Source: DATMER01 sp035536935 (lineage in GTDB: Bacteria; Acidobacteriota; Thermoanaerobaculia; Multivoradales; UBA5704). Taken from it: a stretch of DNA of 64,000 nucleotides. Shown here piece after piece: positions 56,710 to 64,000 of this stretch. Where the stretch lies: positions 6,886 through 70,885 of the forward strand of contig DATLNC010000180.1 of the NCBI GenBank assembly GCA_035536935.1. The letters run 5' to 3'. The translations under genes were made by a program, and so were the position numbers. How positions within the stretch are numbered: the stretch's first letter is position 1; each line of letters opens with the position of its first letter. The notes under the pieces were generated by a model, which ran no database searches, had not been told where the DNA came from, and worked only from the letters and a program-made list of their open reading frames with translations.

Positions 56710-57299
56710 ATGAGGCAAAGTAATTTACTCCTGGCTCTGTCCTCCGTCCTTGTCCTTGCGGTCCTTGGTGTCCTTGGTGTCCTTGGTGTCCTTTCCCTCC
56801 GATCCGGGGCCCGCACTGCCAACTGGAACCCGCTCATCTGGGCGGCGCGCTCGGGGGAGGCGGAGAGCGTGCGCCTGCTGATCCAGGCCGGGGCCGATCC
56901 CGACCGCCAGGACGATGGGCCGAACGGCTGGACTGCTCTCCTGCACGCGGTCCACAAGGAGCAGCCCGCGGCCGTCCACGAGCTGATCGCCGCCGGGGCC
57001 GATGTGAACCGGCCCGCGCCAAATGGCTTGACGCCGCTGATGCTGGCAGCCTCTCAGGCCGAGCCGGACATCTTCATGGAGCTGCTCGCGGCCGGGGCGG
57101 ACCCCCATGCCGTGAAGCCGGATGGCCAGACGGTTCTGACCAACGCCGTGATGGGAGGCGAGCCGCGGATCGTCCGCGCCCTGATGGAACGGGCGCCGGA
57201 CCTGCGGCTGCGGAACACGAAGGAGGATTGGGCGGCTCGGGCATTCGCCTGGGCCCGGGGCAGGTCCGAGGTGCTCGACGCGATCGGAGGAGGGGAACG

Positions 57300-57303
<4 letters not shown>
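56710..57303 (+). CDS. ankyrin-repeat protein with repeat-derived N-terminal signal anchor
   Basis: Protein of 197 aa. The hydrophobic N-terminus (VLVLAVLGVLGVLGVLSL) is encoded by GTCCTTGNN 9-nt repeats and forms a signal peptide or anchor. Four ankyrin repeats follow (NPLIWAARSGEAESVRLLIQ, GWTALLHAVHKEQPAAVHEL, GLTPLMLAASQ and QTVLTNAVMGGEPRIVRAL). Stop overlaps the uppS start (ATGA). Binding partner unknown. Confidence 0.75.
56752..56796 (+). repeat. tandem 9-nt repeat GTCCTTGNN, copy C
   Basis: Units GTCCTTGCG, three GTCCTTGGT and a final GTCCTTTCC. They lie in frame inside the start of the ankyrin gene and spell V-L-G. Final unit equals the one at copy B. Confidence 0.85.
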
Positions 57304-57975
<672 letters not shown>

Positions 57976-57995
<20 letters not shown>

Positions 57996-59943
57996 GCTCG
58001 GCGACCGCCTTGTTGAACTTCGCCGGCTCGGGCATCTCGGAGCCCTCGGCTAGGACGCCGTAGCCGAACAGGAGCTGGGCGTACTGGTCCAGCACCGGGT
58101 CTTCGGCCGATTCGTCGAAGCGCGACTTGAGCTTCTCCAGCAGCTCGTGCTTGGGGTTGAGCTCCAGGATGCGGCGCTGCTTGGGCCCTCCCCCCTTGCC
58201 CTTCTGCAGGAGCTTCTCGAGCTGCGGGCTGTAGTCGTGCTCGGCGCCGACCAGGCAGACCGGCGAGGTGGTGAGCCGGTTCGTCAGGCGGACCTGCTTG
58301 ACGTGCTCGTCGAGCTTCTTCTGGAGCGCCTCCAGGAGCGGCTTGAGCTCCTCTTCCTTGGCCTTGAGCTCCTCCTCGGTCTGCTTCCTCTCCTCTTCGT
58401 TGCCCAGCGAGACCGTGCCCTTGCCCACTGACTTCAGGCGCTTGCCGCCGTACTCGTGGAGCGATTGAGTAAGCAGCTCGTCCACCGTGTCCACCAGGTA
58501 GAGGACCTCGATCCCCTTCTCCTTGAACGTCTCCAGGTGCGGCGAGTTCTCCACCTGCTCCCGCGACTCGCCGGGCAGATAGAAGATCTCGTTCTGGTCC
58601 TCCTTCATCCGGGAGACGTAGTCCTTGAGCGTGGTGAGCTTCTCCGGGTCGTTGGAGGACTGGAAGATCAGCAGCTCCAGGAGGCGCTCCTTGTTCTCGT
58701 AGTCCGAGGAGACCCCCTCCTTGATGGCGCGGCCGAATTCCGCCCAGAACTTCAGGTAGGTGTCGGCGTCCTTCTCCCTCATCTCGTCGAGCGTATCCAG
58801 GACCTTCTTGGTCAGCCCCTTGCGGATCATGGTGATGTGGCGGTCCTGCTGGAGCATCTCGCGTGAGACGTTGAGGGCCAGGTCGGGGGAGTCGACCACG
58901 CCGCGCACGAACCGCAGGTACTGCGGCAGCAGCTCCTCGCAGCGCTCCATGATCTGGATGCGCTTGACGTAGAGCTGCAGGCCCGGCTTGGAGGCCACGT
59001 AATAGAGGTCGTACGGCGCCTGCGACGGGATGAAGAGCAGGGCCTGGTACTCGATCCGGCCCTCGGCCCGGAACGAGATCACCTTCATGGGCTCGTTCCA
59101 GTCGTGGGAGATGTGGCGGTAGAACTCCTTGTACTCGTCCTGGGTCACTTCGGACTGCGGCCGGATCCAGATCGGCTTCATGGAGTTGAGGACCTTCTCC
59201 TCCATGGGCATCTTGGGCTTCTCGCCGGTCTCCTTCTCCTTGGCGAGGTCCTCGATCTCGGGGTCCTTGTCGGCTCTGAGCACGATGGGGTAGACCACGA
59301 AGTCCGAGTAGCGGCGGACGACCCGGCTGACGACCCAGCGGTCGGAGAAGTCGTCGAGGCCGTTGTCCTTGTCCTCCGGCTTCAGGTGGAGCTTGATCGT
59401 GGTGCCGCGGACCGGGCGCTCGGCATCCTCGATCGTGTAGGTGCCGTCGCCGGTCGATTCCCAGCGGGTGGCAGTCTCCTCGCCGGCCCGGCGGGTGATC
59501 AGCTCGACCCGCTCGGAGACCATGAAGGACGAGTAGAAGCCCACGCCGAACTGGCCGATGAACTCCAGGATCTCCTTTTGGGAGCCGCTCTCCTTGAGCT
59601 GCTTGACCAGCTCGCGGGTGCCGGACTTGGCGATGGTGCCGATGTTCGCGATCACCTCGTCGCGGCTCATGCCGATGCCGTTGTCCGAGATGGTCAGGGT
59701 GCGGCCTTCGCGGTCCGTCTCCAGCCGGATCTCCAGCTTCTCATCGGTCTTTTCGCCGTCAGCGAGCAGCTCGGGACGGGTCAGCGACTCGAACCGGAGC
59801 CGGTCGAGGGCGTCCGAGGAGTTGGAGATCAGCTCACGGAGGAAGATCTCCTTGTTCGAGTACAGCGAGTGGATCATCAGGTCGAGAAGCTGTTTCGTCT
59901 CGGCCTGGAATTGCAGAGTCTCAGCTTGCGCAGTGGTGGCCAT
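57976..59943 (-). CDS. htpG: HSP90-family molecular chaperone
   Basis: Protein of 655 aa, ATP-driven chaperone. The N-terminal ATPase has FLRELISNSSDALDRLRF, ISDNGIGM and IGQFGVGFYSSFMV. The middle domain signature is NVSREMLQQDRHI. The C-terminal dimer domain is complete. The leader holds CCCCATAC but no full heat-shock promoter, and no CIRCE element was seen. Confidence 0.96.
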
Positions 59944-60073
59944 GGCCTTCTCCTACATTCTTGATGGTATGGGGCTCAACTCCTGGAGCGGATTAATTGC
60001 TCCCGGGCGCTCTGGATTTTAGTGGAGGACGCGCAGGATTTCAAGAGGGGGACGAAAAGATAAGATTCCTCTC

Positions 60074-60487
60074 ATGGCATGGGAAAAGAAGAGCAGTGGT
60101 GGGGGAGGGATCGCCTGGCTGGCCTTGCTCGTGTCGCTGGCGGCGCTGTTCCTGTCCTGGAAGGCGTACGAGCGCTCGGGCGGCCGGCTGAATGAGGTCC
60201 TGAACACCACGGTCTCCGTGGGGGAGCCCGAACCCGCGGACTGGCGCGAGGAGCTGGATCGGGCTCGGGAGCGCCTGACGAAAGGCGACCTGGAGCCGGA
60301 CGAGGTCGCCCGGATGCGCGAGTCCCTGTCGCGCTCCTTCCGCGATGCGAGCGAGGGCACCCGCCGGGGCTGGCGCGAGCTGGATTCGGACCTGGAGCGC
60401 CTCCAGGGGCAGCTCCGGGAGGGGAGCTCGAGGGCGAAGGAGACGCTCGATTCGGCCGTGGAGAAGATGAAAAGGGTGGGGGATTGA
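60074..60487 (+). CDS. small membrane-anchored coiled-coil protein
   Basis: Protein of 137 aa. One N-terminal membrane helix (GIAWLALLVSLAALFLSWKAY) is followed by long charged helices (WREELDRARERLTKGDLEPD, ELDSDLERLQGQLREGSS). Its stop overlaps the start of the shrunken aminotransferase gene (TGATG), so they are co-translated. No family recognised. Confidence 0.7.
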   Translation: MAWEKKSSGGGGIAWLALLVSLAALFLSWKAYERSGGRLNEVLNTTVSVGEPEPADWREELDRARERLTKGDLEPDEVARMRESLSRSFRDASEGTRRGWRELDSDLERLQGQLREGSSRAKETLDSAVEKMKRVGD

Positions 60488-61251
60488 TGGAAGCCGCGCT
60501 CTGGGCCGCCCTCTCCCCGTTGGGCCAGCGGGTGCGGCAGCCAGCCGCCTTCCTCCCGCTCCAGTCGGCCCAGGCCCGGGGCAAGCGCTTCAATGCCACC
60601 ATCGGCCAGATCACCGATGGCCGGGGCAAGGCGGTTCCTCTGCCTACCATGGAAGCCGTCCTGGCCGATCTGGACGACGTCGCGAGGAGCCAGGCCTTCC
60701 TCTACTCCCCGGTCGAAGGGCTTGCCGACCTCCGCCGCGCCTGGCACGAGCGCCGGCCGCCGGAAGCACCGCCCACCGCCCTTCCCCTGGTGACCGTCGG
60801 CGCGGCGCAGGCCCGGGCGATCCTCGGAGATCTCTTCGCCGGAGAGGGGAGGCTGGTGGTCCTCCGCGAGCCGGTCCGCCCCTCGGACCGCGATCTCTTC
60901 CAGATCCGCCTCGGTGCGGATGTCCGGACGAGCTTCGAAGGTTTACCCGAGGGGGAGCCGGTGCTGGCGGTCGATCGGTACAGAGAGGAGCTGCTCCAAG
61001 CGGCTGGAAGGGGACCGGTCGTGGCGATCGTGGACGAGCTGTTCTGGAACCTGATCGGGGCTCACGAGAACCTGGTCCCGATCCGGGTGGAGGAGATCGA
61101 AGGCAAGGAGGTCGGCTTCCTGACCTTCCCCTTCCCGCCGGACAGCGCCGTGGCCGATGCGATGGAGAAGAAGGTGAAGATGCTGCTGCGGGCCCAGATC
61201 GGGTCGCCTCCGGCGATCACCCAGGTGCTGGCACGCCGGGAATTACCGTAG
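60487..61251 (+). CDS. truncated class I/II aminotransferase-like protein
   Basis: Protein of 254 aa, against about 400-430 for the family. The start RFNATIGQITDGRGKAVPLP, AFLYSPVEGLADLRRAWHER and VTVGAAQARAILGDLF match the N-terminal part of fold-type I aminotransferases. The end AMEKKVKMLLRAQIGSPPAI matches a segment normally some 100 residues from the C-terminus. The NNPTG region and the PLP-lysine motif (GATKE...WGFRVGF) are missing; only EGKEVGFLTF remains. The small C-terminal domain is absent. Probably not an active aminotransferase. Overlaps dapD by 9 nt at convergent ends. Confidence 0.6.
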   Translation: MEAALWAALSPLGQRVRQPAAFLPLQSAQARGKRFNATIGQITDGRGKAVPLPTMEAVLADLDDVARSQAFLYSPVEGLADLRRAWHERRPPEAPPTALPLVTVGAAQARAILGDLFAGEGRLVVLREPVRPSDRDLFQIRLGADVRTSFEGLPEGEPVLAVDRYREELLQAAGRGPVVAIVDELFWNLIGAHENLVPIRVEEIEGKEVGFLTFPFPPDSAVADAMEKKVKMLLRAQIGSPPAITQVLARRELP

Positions 61252-62076
61252 CCAATCCTCCAGCATCACCCGCTCGTCGGTGGACGCATCCCGGTACTTC
61301 ACGATCACCGGCGTATACAGCGACAGCCCCCACTCCGTCCCCTTCCCCTTGGTCACGCCGCGGCTTCCTGCGACCACCACCGCCTCCTCGGGGATCACCA
61401 GCGGCATGCCGTCCTCGGCGCGGTGGATCGTCTCCCGGACCAGGTCGTAGACGGGCGTCGAGCGGGTGAGGATCACGCCGGCGGCCAGCACGGCCCCGCG
61501 CTTCACGACCGTCCCCTCGTAGACGCCGCAGTTGCCGCCTACCAGGACGTCGTCCTCCACGATCACCGGCAGGGCGCCCACCGGCTCCAGCACGCCTCCG
61601 AGCTGAGCCGCGGCCGAGAGGTGGACCCGCTTGCCCACCTGGGCGCAGCTCCCAACCAGGGCGTGCGAATCGACCAGGGTCCCGTCGTCCACCCAGGCTC
61701 CCACGTTGATGTACATCGGGGGCATGCAGGTGACCCCCTTGCCCAGGTAGACGCCATCGCGGATCGAGGAGCCTCCGGGCACGACCCGCACGCCGGTTCC
61801 AAGACGGCGGAGCGGGTAGGTGTCCTTGTCGAAGAAGGGGAGCCCGCCCGCGGACATGTCCACGATCTTTCCCATGCGGAAGCCGAGGAGGATCCCCTGC
61901 TTTACCCAGGCATTGACCCGCCATCCGCACGGAGAAGACGGGTCCGGCTCCGCCGCCCGGATCTCGCCCCGGTTGAGGGCGAGCATGAAGCGGCGGAAGA
62001 CATCCACCTCGTCTCCGGCGTGCTCGGCCGGCGACTGGGCGAAAAATGTCTCGATCTCATTGCGCAGCTCAGACAT
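61243..62076 (-). CDS. dapD: tetrahydrodipicolinate N-succinyltransferase
   Basis: Protein of 277 aa with a hexapeptide left-handed beta-helix (VVPGGSSIRDGVYLGKGV, GTLVDSHALVGSCAQVGKRV, VIVEDDVLVGGNCGVYEGTV). The GWRVNAWVKQGILLGFRMG segment is typical of DapD. Acts third in lysine/mDAP synthesis from aspartate semialdehyde by the succinylase route. Start overlaps the dapA stop by 8 nt. Confidence 0.94.
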   Translation of the reverse strand: MSELRNEIETFFAQSPAEHAGDEVDVFRRFMLALNRGEIRAAEPDPSSPCGWRVNAWVKQGILLGFRMGKIVDMSAGGLPFFDKDTYPLRRLGTGVRVVPGGSSIRDGVYLGKGVTCMPPMYINVGAWVDDGTLVDSHALVGSCAQVGKRVHLSAAAQLGGVLEPVGALPVIVEDDVLVGGNCGVYEGTVVKRGAVLAAGVILTRSTPVYDLVRETIHRAEDGMPLVIPEEAVVVAGSRGVTKGKGTEWGLSLYTPVIVKYRDASTDERVMLEDWLR

Positions 62077-62986
62077 GTACGGGAGTCTCCACGCTCGGTA
62101 CCGGGCTGCCCGGGATGAGCCCGAGGTCGGAGAGCGCCGTTTCGATCTTCTTGAGGCTTTCCGGCCGCGGCGGCACCACCGGCAGGCGGTAGTACGGCTC
62201 GATCAGCCCCAGCATCGCCAGGGCCGCCTTGACGGGTCCCGGGTTCGACTCGATGAAGTTGATCTCCATCAGCGCATGGAGCCGCCGGTGCATCTGCTGC
62301 GCCGCCGGGTAATCCCCCTCCAGGCAGAGGGAGGCCAGCCGCGACATGGCGTAGGGCACCTCGTTCGACACCACCGAGATCACCCCCAGGCCGCCGAGAG
62401 CCATCAGGGGCAGCGTGATGGCGTCGTCGCCCGAGAGCACCACGAAATCCTGGGGGACCGCCTGGAAGATCTGCGACATCTGGGAGATGTTGCCGGAGGC
62501 CTCCTTGACCGCCACTACCCGCTCGAGCTGGGCGAGGCGGGCGAGGGTGGCCGGCTCGACGTTCAAGCCCGTGCGGCCGGGCACGTTGTAGACCACGATC
62601 GGCAGGTGGGTGGCGCGGTTGACCTCGCGGTAGTGGGCGAAGAGGCCGTCCGGCGTGGGCTTGTTGTAGTAGGGCGTGACGACCAGCAGGCCGTCGGCGC
62701 CGCGCGCCTCGACCTCGCGGGCCAGGGCTACGACCTCGCGGGTGTCGTTGCCGCCCGCTCCTCCGAGCACCGGGATCTTGCCGTTGGCCTCCTCGACCGT
62801 AATCTCGACGACCCGCAGGTGCTCCTCGCGGCTCAGCGTCGGGTTCTCCCCGGTGGTGCCGCAGGGGACGAGGAAGTGGATGCCCGCCTCGATCTGGCGC
62901 TGGACGAGCCGGCGCAGCGCCTCCTCGTCGAGGGAGAGGTCGGACTTGAACGGGGTGACCAGAGCCGTACCGCAGCCTTGGAACAT
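62069..62986 (-). CDS. dapA: 4-hydroxy-tetrahydrodipicolinate synthase
   Basis: Protein of 305 aa, TIM barrel that condenses pyruvate with aspartate semialdehyde. Active-site parts: PCGTTGENPTLS, YYNKPTPDGLF, YNVPGRTGLN (Tyr) and VVAVKEASGN (Schiff-base Lys). The ATG at 62986 has AAAGG 7 nt upstream; an in-frame upstream start overlaps dapB. Operon lysC-dapB-dapA-dapD. Confidence 0.95.
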   Translation of the reverse strand: MFQGCGTALVTPFKSDLSLDEEALRRLVQRQIEAGIHFLVPCGTTGENPTLSREEHLRVVEITVEEANGKIPVLGGAGGNDTREVVALAREVEARGADGLLVVTPYYNKPTPDGLFAHYREVNRATHLPIVVYNVPGRTGLNVEPATLARLAQLERVVAVKEASGNISQMSQIFQAVPQDFVVLSGDDAITLPLMALGGLGVISVVSNEVPYAMSRLASLCLEGDYPAAQQMHRRLHALMEINFIESNPGPVKAALAMLGLIEPYYRLPVVPPRPESLKKIETALSDLGLIPGSPVPSVETPVHV

Positions 62987-62997
62987 GACGGTGCCTT

Positions 62998-63690
62998 TCA
63001 CCGGGAAGCGACGATCTCTTCCCAGACCTGACTGAACTCGTAGAAGCCGCGCCGGCCGATCATCCATCTCGCGCCGCGTAGAGCCCCGTGCGCGAAACCG
63101 GCCCTGCTGCGGGCGGTGTGTTGAAGAGTGATGGTATCAGCCTCGGAATCGAACCCGATCTGGTGAGTCCCCGGGATCGCGCCGGCCCGGTTGCTGGCCA
63201 CGTCGATCCCCCGGCTCCAGCCCGCCCCTTCCATCGCCCTCTGGATCTGAAGGAGCGTGCCCGAGGGGGCGTCCTTCTTCTTGGAGTGATGGATCTCGTA
63301 GAGCCAGGCTTCGTAAGGGATTTCCTCCGCCAGCAGGCGGGATGCCGCCTCGGCCAGCTTGTAGAAGACCTGCACGCCCACCGAGAAGTTGGCGCCGTGG
63401 AGGAAGCCGGCTTTATTGGTTTCTATAGCCTCGCGGACCCGCGTCAGCGCTTCGTGCCAGCCGGTCGTCCCCTCAACCAGGGGGATGCCCAGCGACGCCA
63501 GGCGCTCCGCCGTCTCCGGGACCGCTCCCGCCGTGGAGAAGTCGATGGCCACGTCTACCCCATGGAACCGCTCGTCGATCCGGTGATCCGAGCCGTTCAG
63601 CCGGAGAACCACTTCGAAGCCGTGAGCCGGAGCGAGCTGCTCCACGAGCTTGCCCATCCGGCCGTATCCGATGAGTGCCAACTTGCTCAT
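62998..63690 (-). CDS. dapB: 4-hydroxy-tetrahydrodipicolinate reductase
   Basis: Protein of 230 aa. Nucleotide-binding start LALIGYGRMGKLVEQLA, the DFSTAGAVPET loop, LVEGTTGW, ANFSVGVQVFYKL, EIHHSKKKDAPSGT (catalytic His/Lys) and RAGFAHGAL. Slightly short but complete. Its ATG overlaps the lysC stop (ATGA). Confidence 0.94.
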   Translation of the reverse strand: MSKLALIGYGRMGKLVEQLAPAHGFEVVLRLNGSDHRIDERFHGVDVAIDFSTAGAVPETAERLASLGIPLVEGTTGWHEALTRVREAIETNKAGFLHGANFSVGVQVFYKLAEAASRLLAEEIPYEAWLYEIHHSKKKDAPSGTLLQIQRAMEGAGWSRGIDVASNRAGAIPGTHQIGFDSEADTITLQHTARSRAGFAHGALRGARWMIGRRGFYEFSQVWEEIVASR

Positions 63691-64000
63691 TCGAAGACCC
63701 GCTCGTGCAGCTCGGCGATCACCGAGTCGACCTCGTGCTCGTCCACCAGGCAGCGGACGCACGGCGCGGAGACCCCGTCGAGGATCAGCCGCGGCTCCCA
63801 GGCCCTCGCCGCCTCCAGCACCTTCTCCACCAGCTCGGGATTTGTCGCCAGATCCTCGGACACCAGCGTGACCACCGTCCGGCCCGGGTTGACCTCGACG
63901 CGTTCGAGCGCCTCCCGGATCTCCGGCAGCCGTTCGGGCCGGTCCAGGGAGAGCTCGGCCCGGCCCTCCTCGGCGCTCAGGGTCAGCAGCGCCGGCCGGA
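63687..64000 (-). CDS. lysC: aspartate kinase, C-terminal ACT region (partial at window edge)
   Basis: The frame runs open to the window edge; 103 residues are visible. The end SAPCVRCLVDEHEVDSVIAE followed by LHERVF is the usual close of the ACT domains of aspartate kinase (compare family ends in VDExDVxxAVxxLHxxFF). Gene order before dapB-dapA-dapD supports lysC. The catalytic domain lies outside the window. Confidence 0.75.
   Translation of the reverse strand, partial: RPALLTLSAEEGRAELSLDRPERLPEIREALERVEVNPGRTVVTLVSEDLATNPELVEKVLEAARAWEPRLILDGVSAPCVRCLVDEHEVDSVIAELHERVFE

Noticed and set aside
59944..60010. Heat-shock promoter or CIRCE element before htpG
   Set aside because: Only CCCCATAC resembles a sigma32 -10 box; no -35 at the proper distance and no TTAGCACTC inverted repeat.

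Overview
The window is GC-rich, densely coded DNA of a Gram-negative bacterium. A TonB-dependent receptor, lipoproteins and periplasmic redox proteins show an outer membrane. Large membrane Ser/Thr kinases, zinc-finger/TPR proteins, a STAND NTPase, a KaiC/hybrid-kinase pair, cyanophycin degradation genes and small GC-rich intergenic repeats would fit Acidobacteriota (Thermoanaerobaculia/Holophagae-like). That placement is inference, because no rRNA or other phylogenetic marker lies in the window.

Layout. 0-6.9 kb is accessory: a zinc-finger/TPR protein with a small exported protein, two small unknown genes behind a sigma70-like promoter, a membrane STAND NTPase with leucine-rich repeats, and a Uma2 nuclease. 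6.9-16.4 kb holds a cysteine-free radical-SAM-like protein, mutM, udk, a PTPS/QueD-like enzyme, a lipoprotein, an O-methyltransferase, a membrane GAF/zinc-ribbon kinase and a periplasmic redox pair. 16.4-24.6 kb holds mtaB, a nitrilase, an App1-like phosphatase, a KaiC plus hybrid histidine kinase operon and a lysyl-oxidase-like protein. 24.6-33.1 kb holds a 16-repeat secreted propeller, the helicase lhr and a vapBC module bracketed by copies of the lhr 3' end. 33.1-42.5 kb holds a 21-nt repeat tract, a TonB receptor, a dehydratase, a tandem pair of secreted beta-helix proteins, a PRC-barrel protein and a second vapBC. 42.5-49 kb holds an ABC-2 permease/M1 peptidase fusion with its ATPase, a DUF1684 protein and a CheB-type esterase. 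49-52.3 kb holds an HPF/cold-shock fusion, iadA, cphB and a YciE-like ferritin. 52.3-60 kb holds a second zinc-finger/TPR plus small exported protein pair, a sulfurtransferase with SufE, a membrane protein/regulator pair, an ankyrin protein, uppS and htpG. 60-64 kb holds a shrunken aminotransferase and the lysine operon lysC-dapB-dapA-dapD.

What stands out. Five sites with -24/-12 (sigma54-type) architecture precede stress or clock-like genes: kaiC, a small membrane protein, the PRC-barrel gene, hpf-csd and the YciE ferritin. Two paralogous modules pair a small exported protein with a cytoplasmic TPR protein, which is formally like peptide/TPR-receptor signalling. A vapBC module sits between two 84%-identical copies of the lhr 3' end. 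Several short repeat families occur: 9-nt GTCCTTGNN units at three loci, 21-nt units at two, 62-nt units, and palindromic elements. Two enzyme folds have lost their catalytic parts but keep open frames: a radical-SAM barrel with no cysteine, and an aminotransferase without a recognisable PLP-lysine motif.
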